64,000 bases of DNA, from positions 558,854 through 622,853 of the forward strand of contig NZ_MU158690.1 in the NCBI RefSeq assembly GCF_015209965.1, in the 5' to 3' direction. The stretch is from Sphingobacterium pedocola (GTDB lineage Bacteria; Bacteroidota; Bacteroidia; Sphingobacteriales; Sphingobacteriaceae). Below are positions 1 through 8,898 of the stretch, one piece after another; the stretch's first letter is position 1; each line of letters opens with the position of its first letter. The notes below the pieces were generated by a model, which ran no database searches, was not told the origin of the DNA, and saw only the letters and a program-made list of their open reading frames with translations. Made by a program: the position numbers and the translations under genes.

Positions 1-470
1 AATATGCTATTCAGTTGTTAGAGAAGCAAAAAGCAAAATATACCTATGGTGTATTGGAACGTCAATTTGCTAATTTATTTGCAAAAGCATCGGCAAAACA
101 AGGTATCACAGGTGAGAACTTCTTGAAATTATTAGAAGCTCGCTTAGATAATGTGGTATATCGCTTAGGAATTGCTCCTACTCGTTCTGCCGCTCGTCAA
201 TTAGTTTCACACAAGCACATCAATGTTAACGGTAGTTTAGTTAACATTCCATCATATAGCTTACGTCCAGGTGATGTAATCTCTGTTCGCGAACGTTCAC
301 AATCATTAGAAGCTATCAGTACATCTGTAGCCGGAAGAGCAATCAATAAATTTGCTTGGTTGGAGTGGAATGTAAGCGATTTGACAGGTACGTTCGTTAC
401 TTTCCCAGAAAGAGCTGATATTCCTGAAAATATTAAAGAGAACTTAATCGTAGAGTTATACTCTAAATAA
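1..470 (+). CDS. rpsD: 30S ribosomal protein S4, 5' end missing
   Basis: C-terminal 156 codons of S4, read in frame from base 3; the first roughly 45 residues lie outside the window. S4 is a primary 16S rRNA binder that nucleates assembly of the 30S body and helps translational fidelity. The S4 RNA-binding domain is visible ([13 protein letters not shown], then [18 protein letters not shown] and the [10 protein letters not shown] turn), and the C-terminus ends with the usual ELYSK. The only in-frame initiator-like codon here is an internal TTG at 15, which should not be taken as a start. It sits directly before rpoA and rplQ, the usual end of the ribosomal alpha operon. Confidence 0.97.
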   Translation, partial: YAIQLLEKQKAKYTYGVLERQFANLFAKASAKQGITGENFLKLLEARLDNVVYRLGIAPTRSAARQLVSHKHINVNGSLVNIPSYSLRPGDVISVRERSQSLEAISTSVAGRAINKFAWLEWNVSDLTGTFVTFPERADIPENIKENLIVELYSK

Positions 471-563
471 TAACTGATAGACATATGTATAATCTGAAAC
501 TTGGATTATGCATATGTTATTAAGGTATAATTATTGTTATAAAAAAATATTAAAAGAATATAA

Positions 564-1559
564 ATGGCAATTTTAGCATTTCAAAGACCGGATAAAGTAA
601 TCATGCAAAAATCAACAGATTTTGATGGTACTTTCGAATTTCGTCCATTAGAGCCAGGTTTTGGTGTAACTATTGGTAATGCTTTGCGCCGTATTTTATT
701 GTCCTCACTAGAAGGATATGCAATTACGTCGATAAGGTTTTCTGGCGTTTCGCACGAATTCTCTACGATCAAAGGTGTAGTAGAAGACGTAACCGAGATC
801 ATCTTAAACTTAAAACAGGTACGTTTCAAAAAGTCAGGTGAGCAAGGTGACAACGAGAAGATCTTTGTAGTTATCAATGGTCAAGATCAATTCAAAGCTG
901 GTGACATTACTAAGTTTTCGAATAATTTTACAGTTTTGAATCCAGATTTAGTTGTCTGTAATATGGAAACTTCGGTTACTCTTGAAGTTGAATTATCGGT
1001 TTCTAAAGGTCGTGGTTATGTAAATGCTGAAGAAAATAAAGTAACTGATAGTCTTGTAGGGGTAATCGCTATCGATTCGATCTATACTCCGATCAAGAAT
1101 GTGAAATATACCATTGAAAACTACCGTGTAGAGCAAAAGACTGACTACGAGAAGTTGTTGTTAGATATCTCTACCGATGGTTCTATTCACCCTGAAGAGG
1201 CTTTGAAAGAAGCTGCTCGTATTTTAATCCAACACTTTATGCTATTCTCTGACGAAAATATGTTGTTAGAGTCTCAAACTAAAGAGGAAACTAAGGTAGT
1301 AGACGAGGAAATTTTACATATGCGTAAGATCTTGAAAACTGAATTAGTGGATTTAGATCTTTCAGTACGTGCATTAAACTGTCTTAAAGCGGCGGATATT
1401 CGTACTTTAGCAGAGTTAGTGACTTATGACGTAGCTGATATGTTGAAGTTCCGTAACTTTGGTAAAAAATCATTAAGCGAAATTCAAGAGTTGGTTAAAT
1501 CGAAAGGTTTATCATTCGGTATGAATTTGTCTAAGTTTAAATTAGACGAGGATAATTAA
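564..1559 (+). CDS. rpoA: DNA-directed RNA polymerase subunit alpha
   Basis: Alpha subunit, 331 aa, full length. It dimerises to scaffold RNA polymerase assembly and its C-terminal domain touches UP elements and activators. The N-terminal domain shows the conserved [20 protein letters not shown] segment near residues 32-51, and the C-terminal helix-hairpin-helix part shows [21 protein letters not shown] near 297-317. The ATG at 564 follows an A-rich stretch with no Shine-Dalgarno sequence, which is normal in Bacteroidota. It lies 93 bases after rpsD and is presumably cotranscribed with rplQ. Confidence 0.98.
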   Translation: MAILAFQRPDKVIMQKSTDFDGTFEFRPLEPGFGVTIGNALRRILLSSLEGYAITSIRFSGVSHEFSTIKGVVEDVTEIILNLKQVRFKKSGEQGDNEKIFVVINGQDQFKAGDITKFSNNFTVLNPDLVVCNMETSVTLEVELSVSKGRGYVNAEENKVTDSLVGVIAIDSIYTPIKNVKYTIENYRVEQKTDYEKLLLDISTDGSIHPEEALKEAARILIQHFMLFSDENMLLESQTKEETKVVDEEILHMRKILKTELVDLDLSVRALNCLKAADIRTLAELVTYDVADMLKFRNFGKKSLSEIQELVKSKGLSFGMNLSKFKLDEDN

Positions 1560-1654
1560 TAGTATATAAAGCGACCTGATGCATAATTCCCCTTTTTAAG
1601 GGGTAAAGAATAGAAAGAAGAGAACAAGGATAAAAATAAATACCCTTTAAGAAT

Positions 1655-1679
1655 ATCCTTGCTCCTTAGTCTTTGCTCC
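1655..1679. repeat. Intergenic repeat word, rpoA-rplQ copy
   Basis: ATCCTTGCTCCTTAGTCTTT (then GCTCC) matches a second copy at 46473-46497 in 21 of 25 positions and the first 13 bases resemble a third copy at 45931-45949. An inverted partial copy (AGAGAACAAGGATA, 1619-1632) lies just upstream, so the rpoA-rplQ spacer contains the word in both orientations. All copies are in spacers, none in coding sequence. The spacer also has a small hairpin CCCCTT-TTT-AAGGGG at 1589-1603. Confidence 0.5.
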
Positions 1680-1714
1680 AAAACAGGACGGTATGCACAA
1701 AACACAAAACTAAA

Positions 1715-2245
1715 ATGAGACACGGAAAAAAAGTAAATCACTTAGGCCGCACTGACAGTCACCGTAAGGCGATGTTGGCGAATATGGCAACTTCATTAAT
1801 CAAACACAAACGTATTACAACTACGTTAGCAAAAGCTAAATCGTTGCGCCAATATGTTGAGCCTTTGATTACAAAATCGAAGACCGACACGACCCACTCT
1901 CGTCGTACAGTATTTGCTTACTTAAAAGATAAAGATGCTGTTACTATTTTGTTCAGAGAAATTTCGGAAAAAGTAGCTACTCGTCCAGGTGGTTATACAC
2001 GTATTATTAAATTGGAGAACCGTTTAGGTGATAACGCTGAAATGGCGTTTGTTGAATTGGTTGACTATAATGAAGTATACGGGGCTACTGCTAAAACTGA
2101 GAAGAAATCTACACGACGTCGCGGTTCTTCTAAAAAGAAAGCTGTTGAGAGTGCTGAAACTCCTGTAGAAGCTGTTGAAGAAGTGAAAGCTGAGGAAGCA
2201 GAAACAACTGAAGAAGCTCCTGCTACTGAAGAGAAAAAAGACTAG
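1715..2245 (+). CDS. rplQ: 50S ribosomal protein L17 with acidic/lysine-rich tail
   Basis: L17, a large-subunit protein near the exit tunnel. The start is the ATG at 1715 ([20 protein letters not shown]), which matches the family N-terminus; the open frame upstream to 1673 is not L17-like. The conserved core runs to about residue 125 ([20 protein letters not shown]). Beyond it there is a low-complexity extension of about 50 residues, first basic ([14 protein letters not shown]) then rich in Glu, Ala and Thr. Total length is 176 aa against roughly 120 for L17 of many bacteria; such tails are familiar in Bacteroidota. It is followed by a strong terminator. Confidence 0.97.
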   Translation: MRHGKKVNHLGRTDSHRKAMLANMATSLIKHKRITTTLAKAKSLRQYVEPLITKSKTDTTHSRRTVFAYLKDKDAVTILFREISEKVATRPGGYTRIIKLENRLGDNAEMAFVELVDYNEVYGATAKTEKKSTRRRGSSKKKAVESAETPVEAVEEVKAEEAETTEEAPATEEKKD

Positions 2246-2263
2246 TCTTTTTCTATAAGATTA

Positions 2264-2300
2264 AGAAAGCCTATCATCAGCGATGATAGGCTTTCTTTGT
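2264..2300 (+). terminator. Rho-independent terminator after rplQ
   Basis: A perfect 15-bp stem (AGAAAGCCTATCATC, 2264-2278, paired with 2282-2296) closes a 3-nt AGC loop and is followed by a short T-rich run. It ends the ribosomal/rpoA operon 19 bases after the rplQ stop. Confidence 0.93.
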
Positions 2301-2375
2301 TATTGATCAGCTATTTAAACTTTGTCTTATTTATATTTTCAGATATAATTAATTTTCAAAGACAGAGGAGAGATC

Positions 2376-2431
2376 GATAAATTGCTTTGATATTCAACGC
2401 GATTATAATTGAATATCAAAGCAAATTTATC
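2376..2431. promoter_or_regulatory. Large palindromic operator of the arginine operon
   Basis: Left arm 2376-2397 (GATAAATTGCTTTGATATTCAA) and right arm 2409-2431 are reverse complements over 22 bases, with one extra T in the right arm; the spacer is 11 nt (2398-2408). Each arm itself contains a TTGA-N3-TCAA dyad. The right arm covers the -33 element and the -33/-7 spacer of the promoter, so a protein bound here would block or modulate transcription. An arginine regulator (ArgR type) is the obvious guess, but the half sites point outward compared with the enteric ARG box, so the binder is unknown. Confidence 0.6.
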
Positions 2432-2439
2432 TAAGTTTG
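2409..2439 (+). promoter_or_regulatory. Promoter of argD-argF'-argB-proC-argE
   Basis: TTG at 2409-2411 and TAAGTTTG at 2432-2439 separated by 20 bases match the Bacteroidota housekeeping promoter (TTG, 19-21 bases, TAnnTTTG). Transcription would begin near 2445, leaving a leader of about 27 bases before the argD ATG at 2472. Confidence 0.75.
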
Positions 2440-2471
2440 TAACCGGCTATCGCGCCTTTTATTTTTTATTC

Positions 2472-3605
2472 ATGAACTTATTTAACGTTTATCCAATAAA
2501 TCCAATCAATATTGTTAAAGCCTCAGGTTCTATCGTTTGGGATGCAGAAGGTAATGAATATTTGGATTTATACGGTGGCCACGCTGTTATTTCTATTGGT
2601 CACACCCATCCACACTACGTGGAGTCACTGACCAAACAATTAACTCAAATTGGTTTTTATTCTAATTCTATTGAGATTCCTATTCAACATAAACTTGCAC
2701 AGCAATTGGGTGAGGTATCTGGTAAGGAAGACTACACGTTATTTTTATGTAATTCAGGAGCTGAAGCAAATGAAAATGCATTAAAATTGGCGTCATTTCA
2801 TAATGGGCGGAAAAAAGTCCTGGCTTTTCAGAAGTCGTTTCATGGCCGTACATCATTGGCTGTAGCAGCGACGGATAATCCAAATATTGTGGCCCCTGTA
2901 AATCAGACGGAAAACGTCGTATTTCTTCCTTTTAATGACGAGGAGGCATTGTCAAAAGCGTTTACAGATTATGGAGAAGAGATATGTGCAGTTATTACAG
3001 AAGGTATTCAAGGCGTAGGCGGTATTCGCGAAGCTTCAATCCCCTTTCTAAAACTAATTCGGTCATTGTGTGATCAGTATGGGGCAGTTTTTATTGCTGA
3101 TTCGGTACAATGCGGATATGGTCGCACAGGCGATTTTTATTCTCATGACTATGCTGATGTCGATGCAGATATCTATTCGATGGCTAAAGGAATGGGTAAT
3201 GGGTTTCCGATAGGAGGTATCGCCATCGCGCCGAAATTTAAAGCTTCTTTTGGCTTGTTGGGAACTACATTCGGTGGTAATCATTTGGCTTGTGCGGCAG
3301 CTCTGGCTGTTTTGGAGATTATTAAACAGCATAATCTGTTAGAAAATGCGGCTCAAGTGGGATCATATTTGATTGAAGAGTTAAAGACCTTTGATAAGGT
3401 ACTGGAAGTTCGCGGTAGAGGATTAATGATTGGCATTGATCTTCCGGAGGAACTTTCGACTGTAAAAAAAGACTTATTGTTAAAGAATAGAATCTTTACA
3501 GGTGAAGCAAAACCTAATGTGATACGTATATTACCAGCGCTTAATATTACAAAGGAAATTGCGGATAGATTTTTAAGCGCTTTAGATGAGCGTTTAAAGG
3601 CGTAA
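2472..3605 (+). CDS. argD: Acetyl/succinylornithine aminotransferase
   Basis: Class III PLP-dependent aminotransferase, 377 aa, which transfers the amino group from glutamate to N-acyl-glutamate semialdehyde to form N-acylornithine. Visible landmarks are NSGAEANENALKLA (94-107), SFHGRTSLA (122-130), the PLP-ring Asp in FIADSVQCGYGRTG (D210) and the Schiff-base Lys in SMAKGMGNGFPIGG (K239). The start is the ATG at 2472; an in-frame TTG at 2409 is the -33 element of the promoter, not a start. First gene of the arginine operon, so the product is ArgD rather than a catabolic 4-aminobutyrate or ornithine aminotransferase. Confidence 0.94.
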   Translation: MNLFNVYPINPINIVKASGSIVWDAEGNEYLDLYGGHAVISIGHTHPHYVESLTKQLTQIGFYSNSIEIPIQHKLAQQLGEVSGKEDYTLFLCNSGAEANENALKLASFHNGRKKVLAFQKSFHGRTSLAVAATDNPNIVAPVNQTENVVFLPFNDEEALSKAFTDYGEEICAVITEGIQGVGGIREASIPFLKLIRSLCDQYGAVFIADSVQCGYGRTGDFYSHDYADVDADIYSMAKGMGNGFPIGGIAIAPKFKASFGLLGTTFGGNHLACAAALAVLEIIKQHNLLENAAQVGSYLIEELKTFDKVLEVRGRGLMIGIDLPEELSTVKKDLLLKNRIFTGEAKPNVIRILPALNITKEIADRFLSALDERLKA

Positions 3606-3663
3606 ATTAAGGAGTTTAGTTTTTAACGGAGCTTTATGCGCTCATCGAAGATAATTTTTAAAT

Positions 3664-4626
3664 ATGAAGAAGTTTTTTTCAGTAGCTGATGTCGGGAATT
3701 TAGACAGCATTGTAAAAGAGGCTCTTGAACTAAAGGCCAATCCCCATGTAAATGAAACCTTGGGAAAATATAAAACCTTAGGTTTGGTATTCTTAAATCC
3801 GAGTCTGCGTACACGTCTTAGTACACAGAAAGCGGCTACGAACCTAGGCATGACCGTAATGGTAATGAATATGGATAAAGACGGTTGGGCTTTGGAAACG
3901 CAAGATGGCGTGATAATGGACGGTACGACAGTGGAGCATATTCGTGAAGCTGCGGCTGTTATGGGCGAATATTGCGATATTTTAGGTTTACGTTCTTTTC
4001 CTTCTTTAAAGGATAAAGAAGCAGACTATAATGAAGATCTGTTCAATAAATTTATAAAATTTTGTGGAGTCCCGGTAATATCTTTAGAGAGTGCTACACG
4101 ACATCCATTGCAGAGCTTAACAGATCTAATTACCATTACTGAATACAAGAAGACCGTCAAACCGAAAGTCGTTTTAGCTTGGGCACCACATGTAAAAGCA
4201 TTGCCACAGGCGGTGCCAAATTCTTTTTCGGAGTGGATGTGTAAGGCACAAGCGGAAAATCTGATCGAGTTTACGATAGCTCAACCCGCTGGTTATGAAT
4301 TAAGTGAAGACTTTACCGAAGGCGCTACCATTACATCGAATCTGGAAGAAGCACTGGCCAATGCAGATTTTGTGTATGTAAAGAATTGGTCTTCATATAA
4401 GGAGTATGGTGAAGTTTATCCAGTGAATGAAAACTGGATGATGGACAACGCAAAGTTGAAACTGACGAACGATGCTCGAATCATGCACTGTCTTCCCGTA
4501 AGACGTGATCTGGAACTTTCTTCTGAGATATTGGATGGCCCGAATTCGCTAGTTATTAAAGAGGCAAGTAATCGGGTGTGGGCAGCGCAGGTGGTTTTGA
4601 AGCGTATACTGGAAAATTTAAAATAA
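3664..4626 (+). CDS. argF': N-acylornithine carbamoyltransferase (probably N-succinylornithine type)
   Basis: Transcarbamylase of the AOTCase/SOTCase branch, 320 aa, carbamoylating N-acylornithine instead of ornithine. The carbamoyl-phosphate site reads FLNPSLRTRLSTQKA (44-57, SLRTR instead of STRTR), RHPLQSLTDL (146-155) and HCLPVRRDLE (275-284). In the substrate loop GVIMDGTTVEHIREA the position that separates the two subfamilies (Pro90 in the Bacteroides fragilis succinylornithine enzyme, Glu92 in the Xanthomonas acetylornithine enzyme) appears to be Val90. From the published residue swaps this favours N-succinylornithine. No ornithine carbamoyltransferase gene lies nearby. It follows argD by 58 bases and precedes argB. 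Confidence 0.9.
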   Translation: MKKFFSVADVGNLDSIVKEALELKANPHVNETLGKYKTLGLVFLNPSLRTRLSTQKAATNLGMTVMVMNMDKDGWALETQDGVIMDGTTVEHIREAAAVMGEYCDILGLRSFPSLKDKEADYNEDLFNKFIKFCGVPVISLESATRHPLQSLTDLITITEYKKTVKPKVVLAWAPHVKALPQAVPNSFSEWMCKAQAENLIEFTIAQPAGYELSEDFTEGATITSNLEEALANADFVYVKNWSSYKEYGEVYPVNENWMMDNAKLKLTNDARIMHCLPVRRDLELSSEILDGPNSLVIKEASNRVWAAQVVLKRILENLK

Positions 4627-4644
4627 CAAACTATTAAATAATAG

Positions 4645-5442
4645 ATGTCAAATAGCACACTACATATAATAAAAATTGGTGGAAATATAATTGATGATAG
4701 CGATCAATTAGCAGTTTTTCTCGAGAAATTTGCAGCTATTCCTGGGAAAAAAATATTGGTACACGGAGGGGGTAAAATCGCTACACGTCTGGCTTCTGAC
4801 TTGGGACTTGAAGCTAAAATGGTAGATGGTCGCCGTATTACGGATGAAAAGATGCTGGATGTAGTGACAATGGTATATGCAGGGCTTACAAGCAAGAATA
4901 TTGTTGCAACGTTGCAAAAATACGACTGCGACGCGTTGGGACTAAGCGGCGCAGACGCTAACGTGATCAAGGCGATTAAGCGTCCTGTGAAGGATATTGA
5001 TTATGGTTTTGCAGGAGATATTCTAGCAGATTCGGTGAATACATTGTCCATCAAGAAATTTTTGGATGCTGGATTTACCCCGGTTTTTTCGGCTATTACA
5101 CACAATGGAAATGGACAGCTACTAAATACCAATGCGGATACAATAGCCTCATCTTTAGCGTTGGCCCTTTCTGAGTTGTATGAAACTTCATTGATTTACT
5201 GTTTTGAGAAGAACGGTGTACTGGCCGATATAAACGATGAAGATTCTGTTATTGAAAGTATCAACTTCGAAAATTTTAAAAAATTGAAATCTCGTGGAGT
5301 TATTAGTGAAGGGATGATACCAAAATTGGATAATGCATTTAATGCAATAAGTAAAGGCGTTAAAAATGTTTACATTGGTAATGCGTTAAACTTGCACTTA
5401 TTCCAACAAGGTAAATTTGGCACCTGCCTGGCAATAAAATAA
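4645..5442 (+). CDS. argB: N-acetylglutamate kinase family (ArgB)
   Basis: Amino-acid kinase, 265 aa, phosphorylating N-acylglutamate, the second step of arginine synthesis. Nucleotide and substrate motifs are KIGGNIIDD (10-18), KILVHGGGKIATRLASDLG (36-54), VDGRRITDEKMLDVV and LLNTNADTIASSLALAL. It is slightly shorter than many ArgB proteins and lacks the N-terminal kinked helix of the arginine-inhibited hexameric form, so arginine feedback at this step is doubtful. If argF' uses succinylated substrate, this kinase would act on N-succinylglutamate. It starts 18 bases after argF'. Confidence 0.93.
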   Translation: MSNSTLHIIKIGGNIIDDSDQLAVFLEKFAAIPGKKILVHGGGKIATRLASDLGLEAKMVDGRRITDEKMLDVVTMVYAGLTSKNIVATLQKYDCDALGLSGADANVIKAIKRPVKDIDYGFAGDILADSVNTLSIKKFLDAGFTPVFSAITHNGNGQLLNTNADTIASSLALALSELYETSLIYCFEKNGVLADINDEDSVIESINFENFKKLKSRGVISEGMIPKLDNAFNAISKGVKNVYIGNALNLHLFQQGKFGTCLAIK

Positions 5443-5456
5443 TCAAAGTAAACTGT

Positions 5457-6257
5457 ATGCGAAAAGTAACCATAATTGGATCGGGTAATATCGGATTGGC
5501 ACTGGCGAAAGGCTTAGTGAAATCTGATGAATACCAAGCGAATAATATTACGCTCACAAGACGCGTCCTGCAATCTTTACAAGAAGAAAAGGAATTGGGT
5601 TTTGATGTAAGCGCAAATAATCAAGAAGCCATTCAAGGGGCTGAAGTGATTGTATTGGCCATTTTACCCCAGCAGATTCGTAAAGTAATGGAGGAGATCC
5701 GTCCCGCATTGTCACCCCATCAAATTGTCGTTTCGGTTGCATCTGGAGTTTCTTGTGCTCATATCAAAGAAGTGCTGGGATTGGACACGATAGTGGTGCG
5801 CGCGATGCCTAATACCGCAATAGCCATTGGCCAGTCGATGACCTGTATTGCAACAGATAATGCCAACACGGAAGAAGTTGCCGTGGTAGAAAGGTTGTTT
5901 GAAACGGTAGGTTCGGTAGTTGTGATCAATGAGGATTTGATGACGTCTGCCACGGCGTTATGTGCATGTGGAATAGCATTTTTCTTGCGTAGTATTCGCG
6001 CGGCATCGCAGGGTGGGGTGGAGATCGGGTTTCATGCACACGACGCGTTGAAAATGGCTATACAGACCGCTAAGGGAGCTGCGGATTTATTGTTGCAAAC
6101 GAATAATCATCCGGAAAGTGAAATCGATAAAGTCACGTCACCTAAAGGATGTACGATTGCGGGGTTGAACGAGATGGAGCACAACGGGTTTAGTTCTGCA
6201 TTTATAAAAGGAATTAAATTCTCCGCTAAACAAGCCGGAGGTTTATATAATGACTAG
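5457..6257 (+). CDS. proC: Pyrroline-5-carboxylate reductase
   Basis: NADPH-dependent reductase of P5C to proline, 266 aa. The N-terminal Rossmann motif is IGSGNIGLALAKGL (7-20), followed by RAMPNTAIAIGQSMTCI and the C-terminal helical dimer signature TSPKGCTIAGLNEMEHNGF. It lies 14 bases after argB and its 3' end overlaps argE by 8 bases, so it is translationally coupled into the arginine operon. That places proline synthesis under arginine-operon control, reflecting the shared glutamate precursor. Confidence 0.95.
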   Translation: MRKVTIIGSGNIGLALAKGLVKSDEYQANNITLTRRVLQSLQEEKELGFDVSANNQEAIQGAEVIVLAILPQQIRKVMEEIRPALSPHQIVVSVASGVSCAHIKEVLGLDTIVVRAMPNTAIAIGQSMTCIATDNANTEEVAVVERLFETVGSVVVINEDLMTSATALCACGIAFFLRSIRAASQGGVEIGFHAHDALKMAIQTAKGAADLLLQTNNHPESEIDKVTSPKGCTIAGLNEMEHNGFSSAFIKGIKFSAKQAGGLYND

Positions 6258-7314
6258 CATTGTCCAGCTAACTGAAGATAGTATTAATTTGCTTCGACAA
6301 ATGATCGCGACGCCCTCATTTAGTAGAGATGAGGAAGGCACTGCATCGCTGATTGGACAATATTTGATGAAACGAGGTGTAAAAGTACATCGCGTCGGTA
6401 ATAATGTCATTGCTTACAATCAGTATTTTGATAAAGATAAACCGACGTTATTGTTAAATTCACACCACGACACTGTAAAACCTAATCCGGGTTACACTAG
6501 AAATCCTTTTGAGGCGTCGATAGAAGCAGGTAAATTGTACGGACTGGGAAGTAACGATGCTGGAGGATGTTTGGTATCCTTGATCGCTACCTTTTTATAT
6601 TATTATTCCCAAAGGAATTTGAAATATAATATTTGCTTGTTAGCTTCAGCCGAAGAAGAAGTGTCTGGGAAGAATGGTATTGAAGAAGCCTACAAGCATG
6701 TTTCTTCTTGTGAATTTGCAATAGTAGGAGAGCCTACACTTTTAGATCTAGCAGTGGCTGAAAAGGGATTGATGGTGTTGGATTGTGTTGCTCATGGAGA
6801 GTCGGGGCATGCCGCCCGTGAGGAAGGTGTGAATGCGATATATAAAGGGCTCGAAGATATCCATTGGTTTAAAAGCTACCAATTTGATAAAACATCATCG
6901 TATTTAGGCCCTATTAAAATGTCTGTGACTATGATTAATGCGGGTTCTCAGCATAATGTTGTTCCTGCTTCCTGCTCATTTGTAGTGGATGTACGGACAA
7001 CTGATGTGTATTCCAATCAAGAAGTCTTGGACATAATCCAATCGCAGGTCCAGTCAGAAGTAACAGCACGCTCTACACGTTTAAATCCTTCAGTGATAGA
7101 TCTAGAACATCCCATCGTCCTTTCGGGCATAAAATTAGGTAAAAAGATCTATGGGAGTCCAACCATGAGTGATCAGGCATTGTTGCCTATTCCTTCACTA
7201 AAAATAGGACCGGGAAATTCGGCGCGTTCGCATACGGCAGATGAGTTCATATATCTCGATGAAATTAAAGAGGGAGTGAAGTTATATATAGACCTTTTAA
7301 GGGACATTTTATAG
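6250..7314 (+). CDS. argE: M20 family deacylase, probably N-acylornithine/N-acylcitrulline hydrolase
   Basis: M20/M28-type dinuclear zinc amidohydrolase, 354 aa. Metal and catalytic residues are visible in LLLNSHHDTVKP (68-78), GLGSNDAGGC (98-107, bridging Asp), LASAEEEVSGKNG (131-143, catalytic Glu) and IVGEPT (158-163). The ATG at 6250 lies inside proC. In this operon it should remove the acyl group after the transcarbamylase step, i.e. deacylate N-acylcitrulline, since the upstream carbamoyltransferase works on acylated substrate. Acetyl versus succinyl preference cannot be read from sequence. A bidirectional terminator follows. Confidence 0.88.
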   Translation: MTSIVQLTEDSINLLRQMIATPSFSRDEEGTASLIGQYLMKRGVKVHRVGNNVIAYNQYFDKDKPTLLLNSHHDTVKPNPGYTRNPFEASIEAGKLYGLGSNDAGGCLVSLIATFLYYYSQRNLKYNICLLASAEEEVSGKNGIEEAYKHVSSCEFAIVGEPTLLDLAVAEKGLMVLDCVAHGESGHAAREEGVNAIYKGLEDIHWFKSYQFDKTSSYLGPIKMSVTMINAGSQHNVVPASCSFVVDVRTTDVYSNQEVLDIIQSQVQSEVTARSTRLNPSVIDLEHPIVLSGIKLGKKIYGSPTMSDQALLPIPSLKIGPGNSARSHTADEFIYLDEIKEGVKLYIDLLRDIL

Positions 7315-7324
7315 TAGGAACACG

Positions 7325-7363
7325 AAAAAAGGTAGCATCGCTGATAGTGATGCTACCTTTTTG
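7325..7363. terminator. Bidirectional terminator between argE and glyS
   Basis: AAAAAGGTAGCATC (7326-7339) pairs with GATGCTACCTTTTT (7349-7362); a few inner bases extend the stem. A-run upstream and T-run downstream make it work in both directions, closing the arg operon and the convergent glyS. Confidence 0.92.
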
Positions 7364-7384
7364 TATTAATGGATCTAATCTGTG

Positions 7385-8854
7385 TTAGATCAGTTGTTTC
7401 AGTAAACTGGTCCAGCTAACCAAATCGCCTATTATTTTTTCTAATTCATTCGCATTTACGCGCTCTTGTTGCATGCTATCGCGATGGCGGATAGTTACTG
7501 TATTATCCTGTAATGTTTGATGATCTACCGTGATGCAGTAAGGGGTGCCAATTGCATCTTGACGACGGTAGCGTTTACCTATAGCATCTTTCTCATCGTA
7601 TTGAATATTGAACTCTAACTTCAGTTTAGCCATGATCTCGCGGGCTTTTTCTGGTAATCCATCTTTCTTCATCAAAGGTAAGATGGCGGCTTTTACCGGA
7701 GCGATAGCAGGATGAAATTTCAATACCGTACGAGAGTCTGTTTTTTCTTCGGTAGAGAGGTCTTCTTCCACTAACGAATTGGCCAATACGGTCAGAAAAA
7801 GACGATCTAGACCGATCGAAGTTTCAATTACATACGGAGTGTAATTTTGGTTAATCTCCGGATCAAAGTACTGCATTTTTTTCTTTGAGAACTCTTGATG
7901 TTGTTTCAAATCAAAATCAGTACGGGAGTGAATACCTTCAACCTCTTTGAACCCAAATGGGAACTCGTATTCTATATCCACGGCAGCATTTGCATAGTGT
8001 GCAAGTTTTACATGATCGTGGTAGCGGTATTTGGTTGGATTAGAACCTAACGCCAAATGCCATTTTAAGCGTGCGTCTTTCCATTTTTCATACCATTCCA
8101 ATTCCGAACCCGGGCGTACAAAAAATTGCATTTCCATTTGTTCGAATTCGCGCATCCGCATAATAAATTGTCGGGCAATTACTTCATTTCGGAAAGCTTT
8201 ACCAATCTGTGCGATACCAAAAGGAATTTTCATTCTTCCGGTCTTTTGTACATTCAGAAAGTTTACAAAAATACCTTGAGCAGTTTCCGGGCGAAGATAT
8301 ACTTGTTCTGCACCATCAGCCATGGCACCCATCTGCGTAGCAAACATTAAATTGAATTGACGAACATCAGTCCAGTTTTTAGTTCCTGAAATAGGGCAAA
8401 CGATATTGTGTTCTTCGATAATAGCTTTCAAGCGAACGAGATCATCTGCATTCAATGCGTCATCTAGATCCTTTTGCAATTGTGCTGCTTTATCTGTTTT
8501 GCCGTCTTTTTCATACCGATCGATTTTATCTTCGATCAGCTGATCGGCGCGGTAACGTTTTTTAGAATCTTTATTATCGATCATCGGATCGTTGAATCCA
8601 TCCACGTGACCGGAAGCTTTCCAAGTGGTAGGGTGCATGAAAATTGCGGCGTCAATACCTACAATGTTTTCATTCAATTGCACCATGGATTTCCACCAAT
8701 ACGTCTTTAGGTTATTTTTTAATTCCGAACCTAATTGACCATAATCATAAACGGCACTTAGACCGTCATAAATTTCACTTGAAGGAAATACGAATCCGTA
8801 TTCCTTAGCGTGAGAAATAATATTTTTGAAAAAGTCGTCTGTCTGCTTGCTCAT
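7385..8854 (-). CDS. glyS: Glycine--tRNA ligase, dimeric single-chain type
   Basis: Class II aminoacyl-tRNA synthetase of the alpha-2 (archaeal/eukaryotic-like) type, 489 aa. Signatures include SGHVDGFNDPMID, RPETAQGIFVNF, GIAQIGKAFRNEV (motif 2 region), REFEQMEMQFF and a C-terminal anticodon-binding domain starting KFHPAIAPVKAAILPL. The start is taken as the ATG at 8854 (MSKQTDDFFKN); the frame upstream only offers a TTG at 8863. It is last in a minus-strand group after bcp (44-base spacer). Confidence 0.96.
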   Translation of the reverse strand: MSKQTDDFFKNIISHAKEYGFVFPSSEIYDGLSAVYDYGQLGSELKNNLKTYWWKSMVQLNENIVGIDAAIFMHPTTWKASGHVDGFNDPMIDNKDSKKRYRADQLIEDKIDRYEKDGKTDKAAQLQKDLDDALNADDLVRLKAIIEEHNIVCPISGTKNWTDVRQFNLMFATQMGAMADGAEQVYLRPETAQGIFVNFLNVQKTGRMKIPFGIAQIGKAFRNEVIARQFIMRMREFEQMEMQFFVRPGSELEWYEKWKDARLKWHLALGSNPTKYRYHDHVKLAHYANAAVDIEYEFPFGFKEVEGIHSRTDFDLKQHQEFSKKKMQYFDPEINQNYTPYVIETSIGLDRLFLTVLANSLVEEDLSTEEKTDSRTVLKFHPAIAPVKAAILPLMKKDGLPEKAREIMAKLKLEFNIQYDEKDAIGKRYRRQDAIGTPYCITVDHQTLQDNTVTIRHRDSMQQERVNANELEKIIGDLVSWTSLLKQLI

Positions 8855-8898
8855 AAGGGGCAAATATAACTAAAAGAACAAAGATAAAAGAACAAAGA

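Noticed and set aside
2409..2471. TTG start extending ArgD by 21 residues
   Set aside because: The TTG is the -33 promoter element and the extra residues do not match the family; transcription starts downstream of it.
8861..8868. -7 box (TATATTTG on minus strand) for glyS
   Set aside because: No -33 at an acceptable distance and it would give a nearly leaderless transcript.
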